DNA of 64,000 nucleotides from Paenibacillus durus (GTDB lineage Bacteria; Bacillota; Bacilli; Paenibacillales; Paenibacillaceae): the NCBI RefSeq assembly GCF_000756615.1, contig NZ_CP009288.1, forward strand, positions 4,278,001-4,342,000. The letters are read 5' to 3'. The number at the start of each line of letters is the position of its first letter. The first letter of the stretch is position 1. The position numbers were made by a program, and so were the translations under genes. The notes beneath the pieces were generated by a model that did no database searches, was not told the origin of the DNA, and saw nothing but the letters and a program-made list of their open reading frames with translations. Positions 26,701-34,597 of the stretch are shown here, in pieces.

Positions 26701-29528
26701 GTGGTCTGGCCCAGCGCGTCCGTAATAGCAATGAGGTCGCCCGCTTCGTTGTACCGGTACTGCACCAACACTTCGCGTTCCTGTTGATACAGATGGGTCA
26801 CCTTCACGATCCGTCCGGCTTCGTCGGTCTTGATGTCCAGCACCCGGCCTACGCTATCGGTCACCTGCTGCAAGTAGCCGCGCGCATCATAGGTTAAGAC
26901 GATCCGACGACCGATCTCATCCTCGATGCGGGCCAGACGGTACGGCCTGGCTGCTTCCTCCTGCGGCGAAGCCTGCTGAACATCGCCTTTCTGCGGAACC
27001 GGTTTGTTTATACGGTACCCAACGCCCCGTATCTCCTGCGACTCCTCTGCTGTCCTGTGCTGGACCTCTGCCCTCTTCATCGCTCCTGACGGACGATTCG
27101 CTGCGATCGCAGACTCGAAGACATACGTCAGGCGGCTTTCTTCCTCCACCATCGCATATCCGGTTCCCTCGCGGCGCAAGGTGAGCCGTTCTTTCGGGTT
27201 CCGTGTTTCCATTAGGCCCCGGTGCAAGCGTTCAAATCCGGCTGCTCGCCCATCCGCTAACAGCACGCCGATGCAGTCGTCCAGCACCTCCAGCCGCATA
27301 TCGAAGCTGTGATGCACGCCATGCCCAAGCCATCCTTGATGGCGGCTGTCGCTGATCCAGCGGCGCTCCCAACGGAGCGGCAAGGAACCCGGAAACTCGA
27401 AGTCGGTCGCTTCGCTCATCATCCGCCCGGTAATCAGGTCTACCGGCTCGAAGCCCCATTTACAGAAACGGTCCCCAAGGCCCTTGGTGCACTCGAATTT
27501 CTTCAACACTTTATGGTTGAACTTGGTAAGCGCATTCTTCGCGCCGGATTTCTCCAATGCCTTTTTGAACAGCGCCTTGCTCTTCTCCGCCAGCCTCCGC
27601 TCCATCGCAGCCAGCTTCTTGGCCAGCAGGTCCTTTAAGGCATCGGCCTGGCCCTTCAGCTTCCGCGCTCCGGTTAGCACTTTGTTCAGTGAGTTTTTGC
27701 CGAACTGGACAGCCCTTTTTGCTGCGGCCCGGCCGATTTTCCCGGCCATTTTCCCCGCAAGCTTGCCGCCTGCTTTCACCGCCGCCTTGGCCGCTACCTT
27801 CGCCGCACCTTTCGCCGCCAGCTTCGCTGCCCCAAACGCCGCGCCCCCGAAAGGCAGCATCGTGCCGATGGATAACGCCGCGCCGAAAAAGTCGCCCCGG
27901 CAGAGGCTCACGACCGCGCTTGCCGCTCCCGCGATAACGCCAAGTCCCGGCACCATGCTCAGCACATCCAGCGCGGTGCCCAGCTTCTCCAGGAATCCGT
28001 CCCGCTCCTTATCGCTCTTGGCTTGCTCCGCCTCTGGATTGCTCAAGGGCTCAAACGATTGCCGCTCGCTTCCCTCCATCGTCACCTCCGGCCCCATCAC
28101 ATCGGTCGTATCGTTTAGGATAAGGCTGCTTTGCCCGCCGGCGATCCACAGCTCTTCTTCCGCTTCGGCGCGAAACGTCTTCAGTTCGCTAAAGGCCAGC
28201 TCCTGTTCCGCCGTCAGCACGATGTCTTTGTCGCTTTGCAGCGTGATGCCGCCTTCTTCCCCGATGGTGACGAATAGCGTGCCTTCCTTCGCCGTAAACG
28301 AAATATCTGTCGTTCCCAGCTCAAATTCCTTCCCCCCGCCGGTAGAAAACGATTTGACGGTAGAGTCTGCCATTTTCTTGTTTGCTTTCTCCGCCGCCTC
28401 CCCTTGCGGGGAGAACGGGGTGCGGACCGACTGGATCAGCATCGCGTCCGCTTCCTCATGGCTCGGGAAATACAGCTTGATCCTGGAGCCGATCGGCGGC
28501 ATGGCGTGAAAGATGTGACTCGCTGGGGAGGAATACGGAAACCAGACCGCTTCCTGCTCCGGTTGGTCTTCGTCGATATCCAGATGCACCTTCGCTTTCT
28601 TGACTCCGATGGCGAGGATGCGCCCTTCCATGGCCAATCCTGCCAGATTTTCGTTGTACCGCTTATTCTGGCGAAGTCCCACGGGCGTCGTACACAAATA
28701 CGTAAACTCCAACATCCCTTTACTCAGTTGGCCCAGGACCCCTGCGACCACAAACCGGCGTCCGGCCGCTTCCACTTCGGACCCAAGCTCAAGCCACTGA
28801 TCCATTCGCACCGTAAAGCGGGTAAAGTCCTGCTCCTGGAAGCCCTCGGCCCCCGTTTGCACAGCGGTCAGGAACGATTGTACGTCATGCTCAATTTGGT
28901 ACAATCCTTCTTCCAGCTTCACCTGCTGCTTTACCGTCGGCGTGCCGATCCATACCCGCGGCTCATGGGTACTGACATCCGGCGTCACCACGGCCCCCGC
29001 ATGGGAAGCCACCCGCTGAATAAAATCCCAGTCGGTCTCTTCGTACTGGAGCAGCAGATCGCCAATCGTTGCTCCGTGCTCAAAGGCATCGGTTTCCAGA
29101 AAATCGCCGCCCGGATACGCATGGATCACTTCTTTCAGCACATCGGTATACGCCATATCCGCATGCTGGAAGGAACGGCTTATCCGCTTGACATCCATCT
29201 GATAGGAATGTGAAATGATGTCCACTTGGACAGTCCATACATCGTGGAAGCGATCCGCCTGAATGTTGTGCAACTGGCCGAGAAACAGCGGGTAATCCGC
29301 CTGCCCTTCCCGAACCGCATACAGCCCGGCCCGGTCGCGGCTGCTGCCTTGCCGTACCAGCTCATGGCTGTCCTCCTCGCTCATGACGCCCTGAAGCTGC
29401 AAGACCGCATGCATGCCGGGGTATCGCTTCAGCTTCACTCCCTCAAGCCGCAGCTTTCCATACGGCCATTTGAGCGCGATGTCCTGCACGGTCAAGCCTG
29501 ACAGGCGCCCCCATTCGTTTCCTAACAC
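23781..29528 (-). CDS. VgrG-Rhs fusion polymorphic toxin with C-terminal GHH nuclease
   Basis: The 1915-residue protein has five blocks. Residues 1-380 are a gpD/VgrG-like spike base (LLQYEETDWDFIQRVASHAG and FPYSSPASH). Residues 390-490 are a gp5-like beta stretch (DKDIVLTAEQELAFSE). Residues 515-605 are Gly/Ala-rich and hydrophobic. About 690-760 is a DUF6531-like entry (DLITGRMMSEATDFEFPG), then YD repeats to about 1730. The Rhs core ends YYSPHEGIYTQQDPIGLAG and DVFGL at 1789. The tip (1790-1915) carries GMGHHLMPRS and GTADIHKQLH, an HNH/endonuclease VII-like GHH nuclease. The Rhs cage should hold the tip until delivery. The spike and the toxin are in one chain, and a PAAR-like gene lies immediately upstream. 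Confidence 0.93.
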   Translation of the reverse strand: MLGNEWGRLSGLTVQDIALKWPYGKLRLEGVKLKRYPGMHAVLQLQGVMSEEDSHELVRQGSSRDRAGLYAVREGQADYPLFLGQLHNIQADRFHDVWTVQVDIISHSYQMDVKRISRSFQHADMAYTDVLKEVIHAYPGGDFLETDAFEHGATIGDLLLQYEETDWDFIQRVASHAGAVVTPDVSTHEPRVWIGTPTVKQQVKLEEGLYQIEHDVQSFLTAVQTGAEGFQEQDFTRFTVRMDQWLELGSEVEAAGRRFVVAGVLGQLSKGMLEFTYLCTTPVGLRQNKRYNENLAGLAMEGRILAIGVKKAKVHLDIDEDQPEQEAVWFPYSSPASHIFHAMPPIGSRIKLYFPSHEEADAMLIQSVRTPFSPQGEAAEKANKKMADSTVKSFSTGGGKEFELGTTDISFTAKEGTLFVTIGEEGGITLQSDKDIVLTAEQELAFSELKTFRAEAEEELWIAGGQSSLILNDTTDVMGPEVTMEGSERQSFEPLSNPEAEQAKSDKERDGFLEKLGTALDVLSMVPGLGVIAGAASAVVSLCRGDFFGAALSIGTMLPFGGAAFGAAKLAAKGAAKVAAKAAVKAGGKLAGKMAGKIGRAAAKRAVQFGKNSLNKVLTGARKLKGQADALKDLLAKKLAAMERRLAEKSKALFKKALEKSGAKNALTKFNHKVLKKFECTKGLGDRFCKWGFEPVDLITGRMMSEATDFEFPGSLPLRWERRWISDSRHQGWLGHGVHHSFDMRLEVLDDCIGVLLADGRAAGFERLHRGLMETRNPKERLTLRREGTGYAMVEEESRLTYVFESAIAANRPSGAMKRAEVQHRTAEESQEIRGVGYRINKPVPQKGDVQQASPQEEAARPYRLARIEDEIGRRIVLTYDARGYLQQVTDSVGRVLDIKTDEAGRIVKVTHLYQQEREVLVQYRYNEAGDLIAITDALGQTTYQTYDQHLMTEKKDRNGYSFYWRYDGPTTGARCVHTWGEDGLLEGRIAYFDGYNEVTNSQGHTTKYEYTPEYYCTAIINPLGGRYEYTYSDTADLLSETDEDGRLTQYVYDEQGQLVQTIQPDGSSWQYMYSEQGQLLQVIDPEGGSQSWDYDEQGRLNRVASADGTAATFVYDERHRICEVRNPQDAATMLAYDDHYNLTRMTLPDGTSAEWSYNHRGECLQTTSPLGAKQYFTYDALGRVVRAELPDGNVIKLQYNAYEEVIAAEDSKQRVTFGYTPLGQMTWREAKGKRVELVYNNEEELTAVINEHGERYALERDANSKIVRETGFDGIVRQYVRSSGGLLERVERSAGRWTAFSYDEMGRIAQTAYSDGLIETYKYNRIGALLETTNPFATVKLEYDATGRLIQEWRDKYWIASKYDELGNRTEVSSSLGAHIKMDRDMLGQISQLQAEQKVQELEQTGHGTSPTATSMPWTAQMTYNKLGQEIERLLPGGVVSKWQYDIIGRPERHSVSSGGHVSRKRKYAWDINYRLKSLTNELTGKAIRYNYDDFGTLIGASNEFDKIFRMADDVGNLYSSGHRTDRKYGAGGRLLEFQGTKYSYDEEGQLIEKLEKDGSRWRYEYYGNGMMSKVVRPDGQEVVFTYDSLGRRIEKHFNGVVYCYMWDGNQILHEWTAESKQDEHDRKPESGLAAPQGAAEKFRHLLSHPVAAQEPDPATLTTWVFEDGTFRPAAKITATGTYSIITDHLGTPVEMYNEHGERVWSCELDIYGNVQNIYLQGKRSDCPFRYSGQYEDEETGLYYNRFRYYSPHEGIYTQQDPIGLAGNNPTLYGYVGDPNRNVDVFGLYSDLLDTGMGHHLMPRSIAKTLGISELSQIDSIAWYPNKGIGTADIHKQLHRNLIDAGVPFHGSKFTGTADEFFDKAMKAYTDIDVKGFMKIPFTDNHLFMNLTPSEALKKLKELNAQGTIPCRKK

Positions 29529-29557
29529 GTCTTTCCCCCCTCGATCACCGGATGATG

Positions 29558-29959
29558 CTACGCTTTTTTCTGCCCGTCATCGGCGATGTAGATGACTCCC
29601 TCCGCATGCTTGGTGCACATGATATACGAATCGCTGGTTAACACGGCTTTTCCGTCAATGAGCACATCCGCTTTCCCGTTCATCCACTCCATGTTCACTT
29701 GCGGCTCGCATGGCTTGTCCAGCGCTTCGCATACGCCGAAGGTGGCCGGGATGTTGACGACGGCTTTGCTGTCCGCCACATTCATCAGCGGCTGCCCCTG
29801 AATATAAGCGCCATGACAGGTCGGCAAATTGAGCAGATTGGGGTTGCTGCCGCACTGGCACTCCAATATCGCTCCCCTCACCACATAGCTGGCTTCCGCT
29901 CCCGCCGCCGCCTCCACGCTGGGGGGGCTAGGTTTCCTGAACGCTATAAAGCTTGCCAT
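29558..29959 (-). CDS. DUF4280 PAAR-like protein
   Basis: The start at 29959 is set by AAGGAGGGACAACAA directly upstream. The 133-residue protein contains the DUF4280 signatures AILECQCGSNPNLLNLP, NIPATFGVCE, KPCEP and SDSYIMCTKHAEG. The spaced cysteines and histidines suggest metal binding at the tip, as in PAAR spikes. In other bacteria DUF4280 proteins are linked to spike or effector loading in contractile systems. Here it immediately precedes the VgrG-Rhs gene, so it probably caps or loads that toxin. Confidence 0.85.
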   Translation of the reverse strand: MASFIAFRKPSPPSVEAAAGAEASYVVRGAILECQCGSNPNLLNLPTCHGAYIQGQPLMNVADSKAVVNIPATFGVCEALDKPCEPQVNMEWMNGKADVLIDGKAVLTSDSYIMCTKHAEGVIYIADDGQKKA

Positions 29960-30026
29960 TTGTTGTCCCTCCTTCAAGCTTCTTCGCAAGTGTTGCCGGT
30001 TTTCGTCTTATGCTTCGCGCTTTGCT

Positions 30027-30518
30027 TCAGGCAAGCTCTACCGGGGTAAAGTGAAGCCCTGTAAATCCCCGTCTTTGCAAACTTTCCGCTACATCCAGAC
30101 GGACGATCAGGATGTCTTCCTTTACTCCCGCCACGCGAAAGATGCGCTCCCGCCTCACTTTTGTTTCCGCCAGTACCAGCCGTCTACAGGCTCCGCTTGC
30201 ATCCACTTGCGTTCGTTCGGACAAGCTGTCCGTTTCGCCCGGCTCCATGAACCAGTAGATATCCTGACGCCGGGTGCTGCGTCCCGTTAAGACGGCGGAA
30301 TAAAACCGCAGGAAACGATCGTATTTCTCCAGCAAGCCTTTCATCCGGTCCGATACGAGCCAACGGGGATGGTCGATGAAGTCGAGATAGACCGGTTGTT
30401 CCCCGTCTTCCTTCACAAATACAATATTCCGCTCGTAGATTTCCATGTCCCTGCTGACGTGTTCCAAACGCATGCCATCGACAAACCGCTTGTCCTGCTG
30501 CAATCGAAAGTAGTACAC
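30027..30518 (-). CDS. Imm11/DUF1629-like protein
   Basis: GTG at 30518 with AAGGAG seven bases upstream is preferred over the longer frame, which overlaps the pentapeptide gene. The 163-residue protein runs YYFRLQQDKRFVDGMRLEH, YLDFIDHPRWLVSDRMKGLL and ends KEDILIVRLDVAESLQRRGF with a terminal GLHFTPVELA. The late 'ILIVRLDVAESLQRRG..GLHFTPV' matches the end of the Imm11 (DUF1629) family. It could be an immunity protein, or an accessory that handles the Rhs protein before export. Confidence 0.6.
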   Translation of the reverse strand: MYYFRLQQDKRFVDGMRLEHVSRDMEIYERNIVFVKEDGEQPVYLDFIDHPRWLVSDRMKGLLEKYDRFLRFYSAVLTGRSTRRQDIYWFMEPGETDSLSERTQVDASGACRRLVLAETKVRRERIFRVAGVKEDILIVRLDVAESLQRRGFTGLHFTPVELA

Positions 30519-30546
30519 CTGCCTGCTCCTTCCCCCTGTGCGTGGT

Positions 30547-31677
30547 CTATGGGCGAACTTCCACCAATTGCCCCGTCTCATCCTCTTCCATCCAGATGAC
30601 CTGCCGTTTCTGCTCTTCGCTTAACGCAAATTGCGCGGCATCCTGCCAGATGATCTTGGCCCCATCCAGATTGGCGCCATGAAAGTAAGCGCCTTCCAGA
30701 TCCGCAAACAGCAGGTTCGCCCCTTGCAAATTCGCATGCGTAAAATTCACGCCGAAGGTCCCCAGGATTTGCCCTTCCAGGATCAGCGGCTGTCCGCCCG
30801 CTGCATGCCAGAAATTCGCTCCTTGCAGGTCGCAATGGCTGAAATTGGCATCATAGAGCACGCTTTGGCTGAGATCGACGCCCTGCATGTTGCTGCGGCT
30901 GAAATCGACCCCTGCGCATATGCTTTTGTTGAGGCGGCTTCCCGCCAGGTTAGCGCCTGTTACATGACTGTAGCCTAAGTCGGCGCTTTCGTAGTTGCCG
31001 CCGCTCAAATCCAGGCTGCGCCAGTCCTGGTAGCGGTGAAGCGAACCGTCTCGTTGCTCCAGCCGGGCACGGATGGCCGCAGCATCTTTTTCTCGCCGTT
31101 CCTCTACCCATACGTCCTCGCTTAGATCCATATATTCGCCTGCACGAATGCGGAAAATGTCGGCGCGCCGGAGCTGTTGAAATTCCGGAAGCTCCACGAT
31201 GCGCGGAACCGCCGCACGAACGAGGCTGATCACATAATGTCCGGCTATGGCCGTATCTTCCATCCATACGCGGTCACTTTCCAGCGGCAAGATTTCGCTT
31301 CCATAGCTTTTGCGCGACGCCTCTATGGTGTTTCGGTAGGTTTCCAGGTGGGCGTACAGCCACGGCGCTTCGTGCAGTTCGATGCTGGCCTCCCGGTCCA
31401 GATACCAAGTGTCGTCATACGCTTCCAGGCTGCACATGAGTTTTCCCTGCCCTAGCCAGGAACGCAAATACGAAACGTGCATGTAGGCGATGGGCCGCTT
31501 GTGTCCGGCTTCTTGCATCGCTTGAATGCGAAGACACAGCTTGCGAAAGGGTTCGATCCACTCCTTGGTATACGCATGAGCCTGCGCGCGAACCTCTGCG
31601 CCCATTTGCCGGATCATCGCTTCCCGCTGCTGTGCGACACCTTGCGTAAGCCATTGTTTCAACGCGTCCTGCTGCAA
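30547..31677 (-). CDS. Pentapeptide-repeat protein of the toxin island
   Basis: Residues 1 to about 215 form an unrecognised, mostly helical N-terminal region (RQMGAEVRAQAHAYTKEWIE). Residues about 225-350 are A(D/N)LXX-type pentapeptide repeats (GANLAGSRLNKSICAGVDFS, HANLQGANLLFADLEGAYFH), which fold into a right-handed square beta-helix. Such proteins often act as adaptors. The gene is flanked by spike and PAAR-like genes with short gaps on the same strand, so it probably belongs to the same assembly. Confidence 0.85.
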   Translation of the reverse strand: MQQDALKQWLTQGVAQQREAMIRQMGAEVRAQAHAYTKEWIEPFRKLCLRIQAMQEAGHKRPIAYMHVSYLRSWLGQGKLMCSLEAYDDTWYLDREASIELHEAPWLYAHLETYRNTIEASRKSYGSEILPLESDRVWMEDTAIAGHYVISLVRAAVPRIVELPEFQQLRRADIFRIRAGEYMDLSEDVWVEERREKDAAAIRARLEQRDGSLHRYQDWRSLDLSGGNYESADLGYSHVTGANLAGSRLNKSICAGVDFSRSNMQGVDLSQSVLYDANFSHCDLQGANFWHAAGGQPLILEGQILGTFGVNFTHANLQGANLLFADLEGAYFHGANLDGAKIIWQDAAQFALSEEQKRQVIWMEEDETGQLVEVRP

Positions 31678-31708
31678 TGGTTTTCTCTCCTTAAATGGTT
31701 TTTTCTCG

Positions 31709-33199
31709 TTAGTTGGTATGGACTTGCGTTCCCTTCACATCGGCGCGGTCTTCGAGCATCACGGAACTGCCCTTACACGTCATCTCCAATTTTTCCTGGG
31801 CGGAAATCGTGATTTTTTTCGAGGCCAACATCACTTCTTCCGTCGCTTTCACTGTCACGTTTTTGCTGCTGACAATTGAAATGCCTTCTTCATCGCTCAG
31901 CATAATGGACACGCCATCGCCCGTGATGAGGATATGATCGGGAGCGAGCACGATCATCTTGCCGTTCTTGGTCTTGATGGTTTTGATGCTCGGATCTTCC
32001 ATCGGATCGCTTCCGCCGCCGCTTGCTGATGCCATGCCTCCGCTGGGCACTCCTGCCATGCCGACGCTTTGCCCTCCGCTTGCCGATGCCGGTTCCGCTT
32101 TCGGTTTCGGCACGGAGCTGATTGCAATAACATCCTCTTCTTTATGCGTTGGAAAATAGACGCGCACATCGTCGCCGATCTCCGGCATGCAATACCAGCC
32201 CGCATTGTCTTCCGAAGCGTAGATGGTTGAGTACGGAAACCAGAACGCCTTACCCGCGTCTTGCTCGGGATCAATGTTCAGATGTGCCTGAATCCGGTCT
32301 TTGGCTACCGCAATCACTTTGCCCTGCAGTGAGACCCCGACGATAGCCATGTTATATTGCTTTCGCCGGCTCAAGCCCAGCCGCGTGCCTAAGAAGTACG
32401 TATGCTTTAACAGCCCGTCCTTCAGATCCGTTCTGACTTCGCTTACGACAAGCTGCTGGTTGTCGAACGCAACCTCCATGCCGATGTCGAATACTTGATC
32501 GGTCTCCACTTCATAGAAGATGCAATCGCTCTCGCTCAATTCCGGCACTTGTCCCTGGACGGATAGCTGATACAGCTCCATCCGTTTATGTATCCGGTAA
32601 TGGTAAGCGTTAACTTCCTCCTTAAAACCAGGCTCCGGAATGCCAAAGTGCACCTTCGGGGAATCAAAGCCGATCGCCGGTACAAGTCCGGTGTTAAAGT
32701 GGGAGGCTAACCGTTTCAATAATTCCCAGTCGGTCTCCCGGTACTGTAAAATCATGCGGCCAATAGCAGCGCCATTCGAAGCTTCATCCATAACGTCCGC
32801 GCCGTCGTAATCCTGTACGATCTGATCCACCAACTGCGCATACGCAAGTCCCGTATCTTGAAATGTACGTTCCTTTCGCGTCACATCGAACTGATACGAT
32901 AGCGATACCGCCTCCATTTCGAGGTGGTATACGTCCCGAACGTGATAGATTTGCATATTCGTGACCATGCCTTGAAACAGGGTTCTCTTCCCGCTATGTT
33001 CCAGCCTTTGCGTAACGGCCACATTCATTCGGGCATAATCCATCCCGGCATAACCGGCCTTCTGTTCTTCCGGCACGATGCCTTTCAGACGAAGTGTAGC
33101 GTGCTCGTTGATTTCCTGTACAATGGTCAGCTCCCGGATCGACTCTAACGCAAACGGCGTGACTTCAATGTCCTGATAAGTCGCATAAGATCGTTCCAT
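31709..33199 (-). CDS. VgrG/phage late control D-like spike protein
   Basis: The start at 33199 overlaps the preceding stop by one base (TAATG) with GAGGGGGAT upstream. It is 496 residues long. Residues 1-370 are gpD/VgrG-like (MILQYRETDWELLKRLASHF and FWFPYSTIYASED). A Gly/Ser linker follows at about 375-405, then a repetitive beta tail (LSDEEGISIVSSKNVTVKAT, ITISAQEKLEMTCKGSSVML). Such a tail forms the needle in phage gp5 and VgrG. It is a standalone relative of the spike domain fused to Rhs downstream. No tail tube, sheath or baseplate gene is in the window. Confidence 0.88.
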   Translation of the reverse strand: MERSYATYQDIEVTPFALESIRELTIVQEINEHATLRLKGIVPEEQKAGYAGMDYARMNVAVTQRLEHSGKRTLFQGMVTNMQIYHVRDVYHLEMEAVSLSYQFDVTRKERTFQDTGLAYAQLVDQIVQDYDGADVMDEASNGAAIGRMILQYRETDWELLKRLASHFNTGLVPAIGFDSPKVHFGIPEPGFKEEVNAYHYRIHKRMELYQLSVQGQVPELSESDCIFYEVETDQVFDIGMEVAFDNQQLVVSEVRTDLKDGLLKHTYFLGTRLGLSRRKQYNMAIVGVSLQGKVIAVAKDRIQAHLNIDPEQDAGKAFWFPYSTIYASEDNAGWYCMPEIGDDVRVYFPTHKEEDVIAISSVPKPKAEPASASGGQSVGMAGVPSGGMASASGGGSDPMEDPSIKTIKTKNGKMIVLAPDHILITGDGVSIMLSDEEGISIVSSKNVTVKATEEVMLASKKITISAQEKLEMTCKGSSVMLEDRADVKGTQVHTN

Positions 33200-33837
33200 T
33201 ATGAATCCCCCTCTTCCCGTTCCATCGGGTTGATGTGCAGGGAATCCATGATGCCAAGCGCAATCGGACGCCACTGCTCCTGATATCGCTCCATGCAATT
33301 GAGACCGAAGAAGAGCCCTTTCCCCTCCAGTTCAATGAAAAATATGCCATTATACATCACACCGTCCAGCACAGGCACGGTAAATTCATAAAAGCCCATC
33401 TTGCGGCCTCCGACCTCGCGCACCCCTTCTCCCAACCACTTCGCATTCGGCTGCATCCGTTTGATCAGGAAGCTGAGGTCCTGTACAAACTGTTCCATTT
33501 CATGGTTAACCATTCTGTTGTTCGTCGGATTTACGGTCAGATTAATCTCCAGCGTCTCATCGGTGTAGATGATTTGGGGACGCCGTTCGGCGGGATATTT
33601 GATCCTGGCGTACTCCTCCGGCATGGGTTCGAAGGAATCAGGCACAAACATAAAGACTTGATCGGGCACTACCTCCGTCCTTTGAAATGTAATGACCTCA
33701 TCGCCTAATGTAAGCTCTCCCGCTTGAATCGCTTGGCTGACGTTTTCCGGAGTTAATGCAGCCTTCAACGCCTCTTGCTTCTCCATCTGTTCCTGCTTGC
33801 CAATCAGCTCAAGCCATTGTTCGTCCATATGTTCCAT
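33199..33837 (-). CDS. DcrB/DUF1795-like protein, possible effector chaperone
   Basis: Met at 33837 is chosen because AGAGGG lies six bases upstream; alternatives at 33843 and 33885 are less well placed. After a Glu/Gln-rich helix, about 170 residues show VFMFVPDSFEPMPEEYARIK, EINLTVNPTNNRMV and GGRKMGFYEFTVPVLDGVMY, consistent with the DcrB/DUF1795 (PsbP-like) fold. In type VI secretion, DUF1795 Eag proteins hold the N-terminus of Rhs effectors for loading on VgrG. This gene heads an operon with VgrG-like, PAAR-like and Rhs genes, so a similar job is plausible. The family call is moderate. Confidence 0.6.
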   Translation of the reverse strand: MEHMDEQWLELIGKQEQMEKQEALKAALTPENVSQAIQAGELTLGDEVITFQRTEVVPDQVFMFVPDSFEPMPEEYARIKYPAERRPQIIYTDETLEINLTVNPTNNRMVNHEMEQFVQDLSFLIKRMQPNAKWLGEGVREVGGRKMGFYEFTVPVLDGVMYNGIFFIELEGKGLFFGLNCMERYQEQWRPIALGIMDSLHINPMEREEGDS

Positions 33838-34125
33838 ATGCATCCCTCTTTCCGTTTCCGATTGGAATACGTCTTGTCTATTCATAGCTGCAAAAAACGA
33901 AGCGACCGTTCCCCGGCGGGACGGTCTGATTGATTTCTCGTAAGCAGGAATATAAGCAGCAACTCAAATCCACCGATCTTGTTGAAAAAAAAGGAATTCA
34001 AAGAATAAATTCTCATCTTATCCTTTGTTTCTTAATATCGGAGACACATCCTGATATTTTTAGAGTAGTTTAGAAATTATCGTCATACATTGTAATTAGG
34101 TTTCAATTATTGATATTTTTTTACG
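33838..34125. other. Promoter region of the toxin island
   Basis: It is AT-rich and without a gene. The promoter of the minus-strand spike-toxin operon must lie here, but I could not pick a single convincing -35/-10 pair. Confidence 0.4.
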
Positions 34126-34287
34126 TTAGGTGATTATAGCTGTGGTGAGATCGGCAATGGCCCGTTTGACTGTGCTGCAGGACAGCTTCAGTTCCCGGAC
34201 GATGGTGCCGATGGCTAGGTAACAGGTGCTATCGGTATCGGCCCGGTGCGGCAGCTTGGAATGGTACAGGACAGTGTAATAGCCCAT
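34126..34287 (-). pseudogene. Helix-turn-helix protein relic
   Basis: ATG at 34287 with AGAGGAG upstream gives 53 codons: MGYYTVLYHSKLPHRADTDS, TCYLAIGTIVRELKLSCSTV and KRAIADLTT, then a stop. 'YH.LPHRA...TCYPAIGTIARELKLSRSTVKRAI' is the standard start of a small helix-turn-helix protein of Firmicutes plasmids and ICEs, normally longer on both sides of this junction. An internal deletion and an early stop are evident. Confidence 0.6.
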
Positions 34288-34298
34288 CCGTCTCCTCT

Positions 34299-34502
34299 TT
34301 ATTCCACGCGCGCCACTCCTTTAGGCTGGGGCCCTGGTTTCCCCTGTTCCGCTGCCGCGTGATTCTCCAACTCCCAGTCTTCTTCCGCCGCAGAATGTCC
34401 CCCTACAATTCCGACCGGTTGGCAAAAGCCACTCGCCGGGCGGCTTTTTATAAGGAGGCGAGAGACATTGCAAACAGCCGCCGTCTGCTGCTTGTCAGGC
34501 AA
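34299..34502 (-). CDS. Possible relic gene upstream of the helix-turn-helix stub
   Basis: The 67 codons end EQGKPGPQPKGVARVE and are directly followed by the ribosome site of the next relic. The composition looks coding but the N-terminus is not convincing. It may be the 3' end of a larger lost element gene. No family is recognised. Confidence 0.3.
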   Translation of the reverse strand: MPDKQQTAAVCNVSRLLIKSRPASGFCQPVGIVGGHSAAEEDWELENHAAAEQGKPGPQPKGVARVE

Positions 34503-34597
34503 GGAGTCTCAATACACCATTTTGGGTTGGATGTCTAACAACACCTCCTCCCCCCAATCCCCTCATTACCGTATAGACGAAGAGAAGCCTTAGTTTC

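Noticed and set aside
27484..28509. 341-codon plus-strand frame opposite the Rhs gene
   Set aside because: It is a mirror of the Gly/Ala-rich part of the Rhs coding sequence, low in complexity and without a ribosome site.
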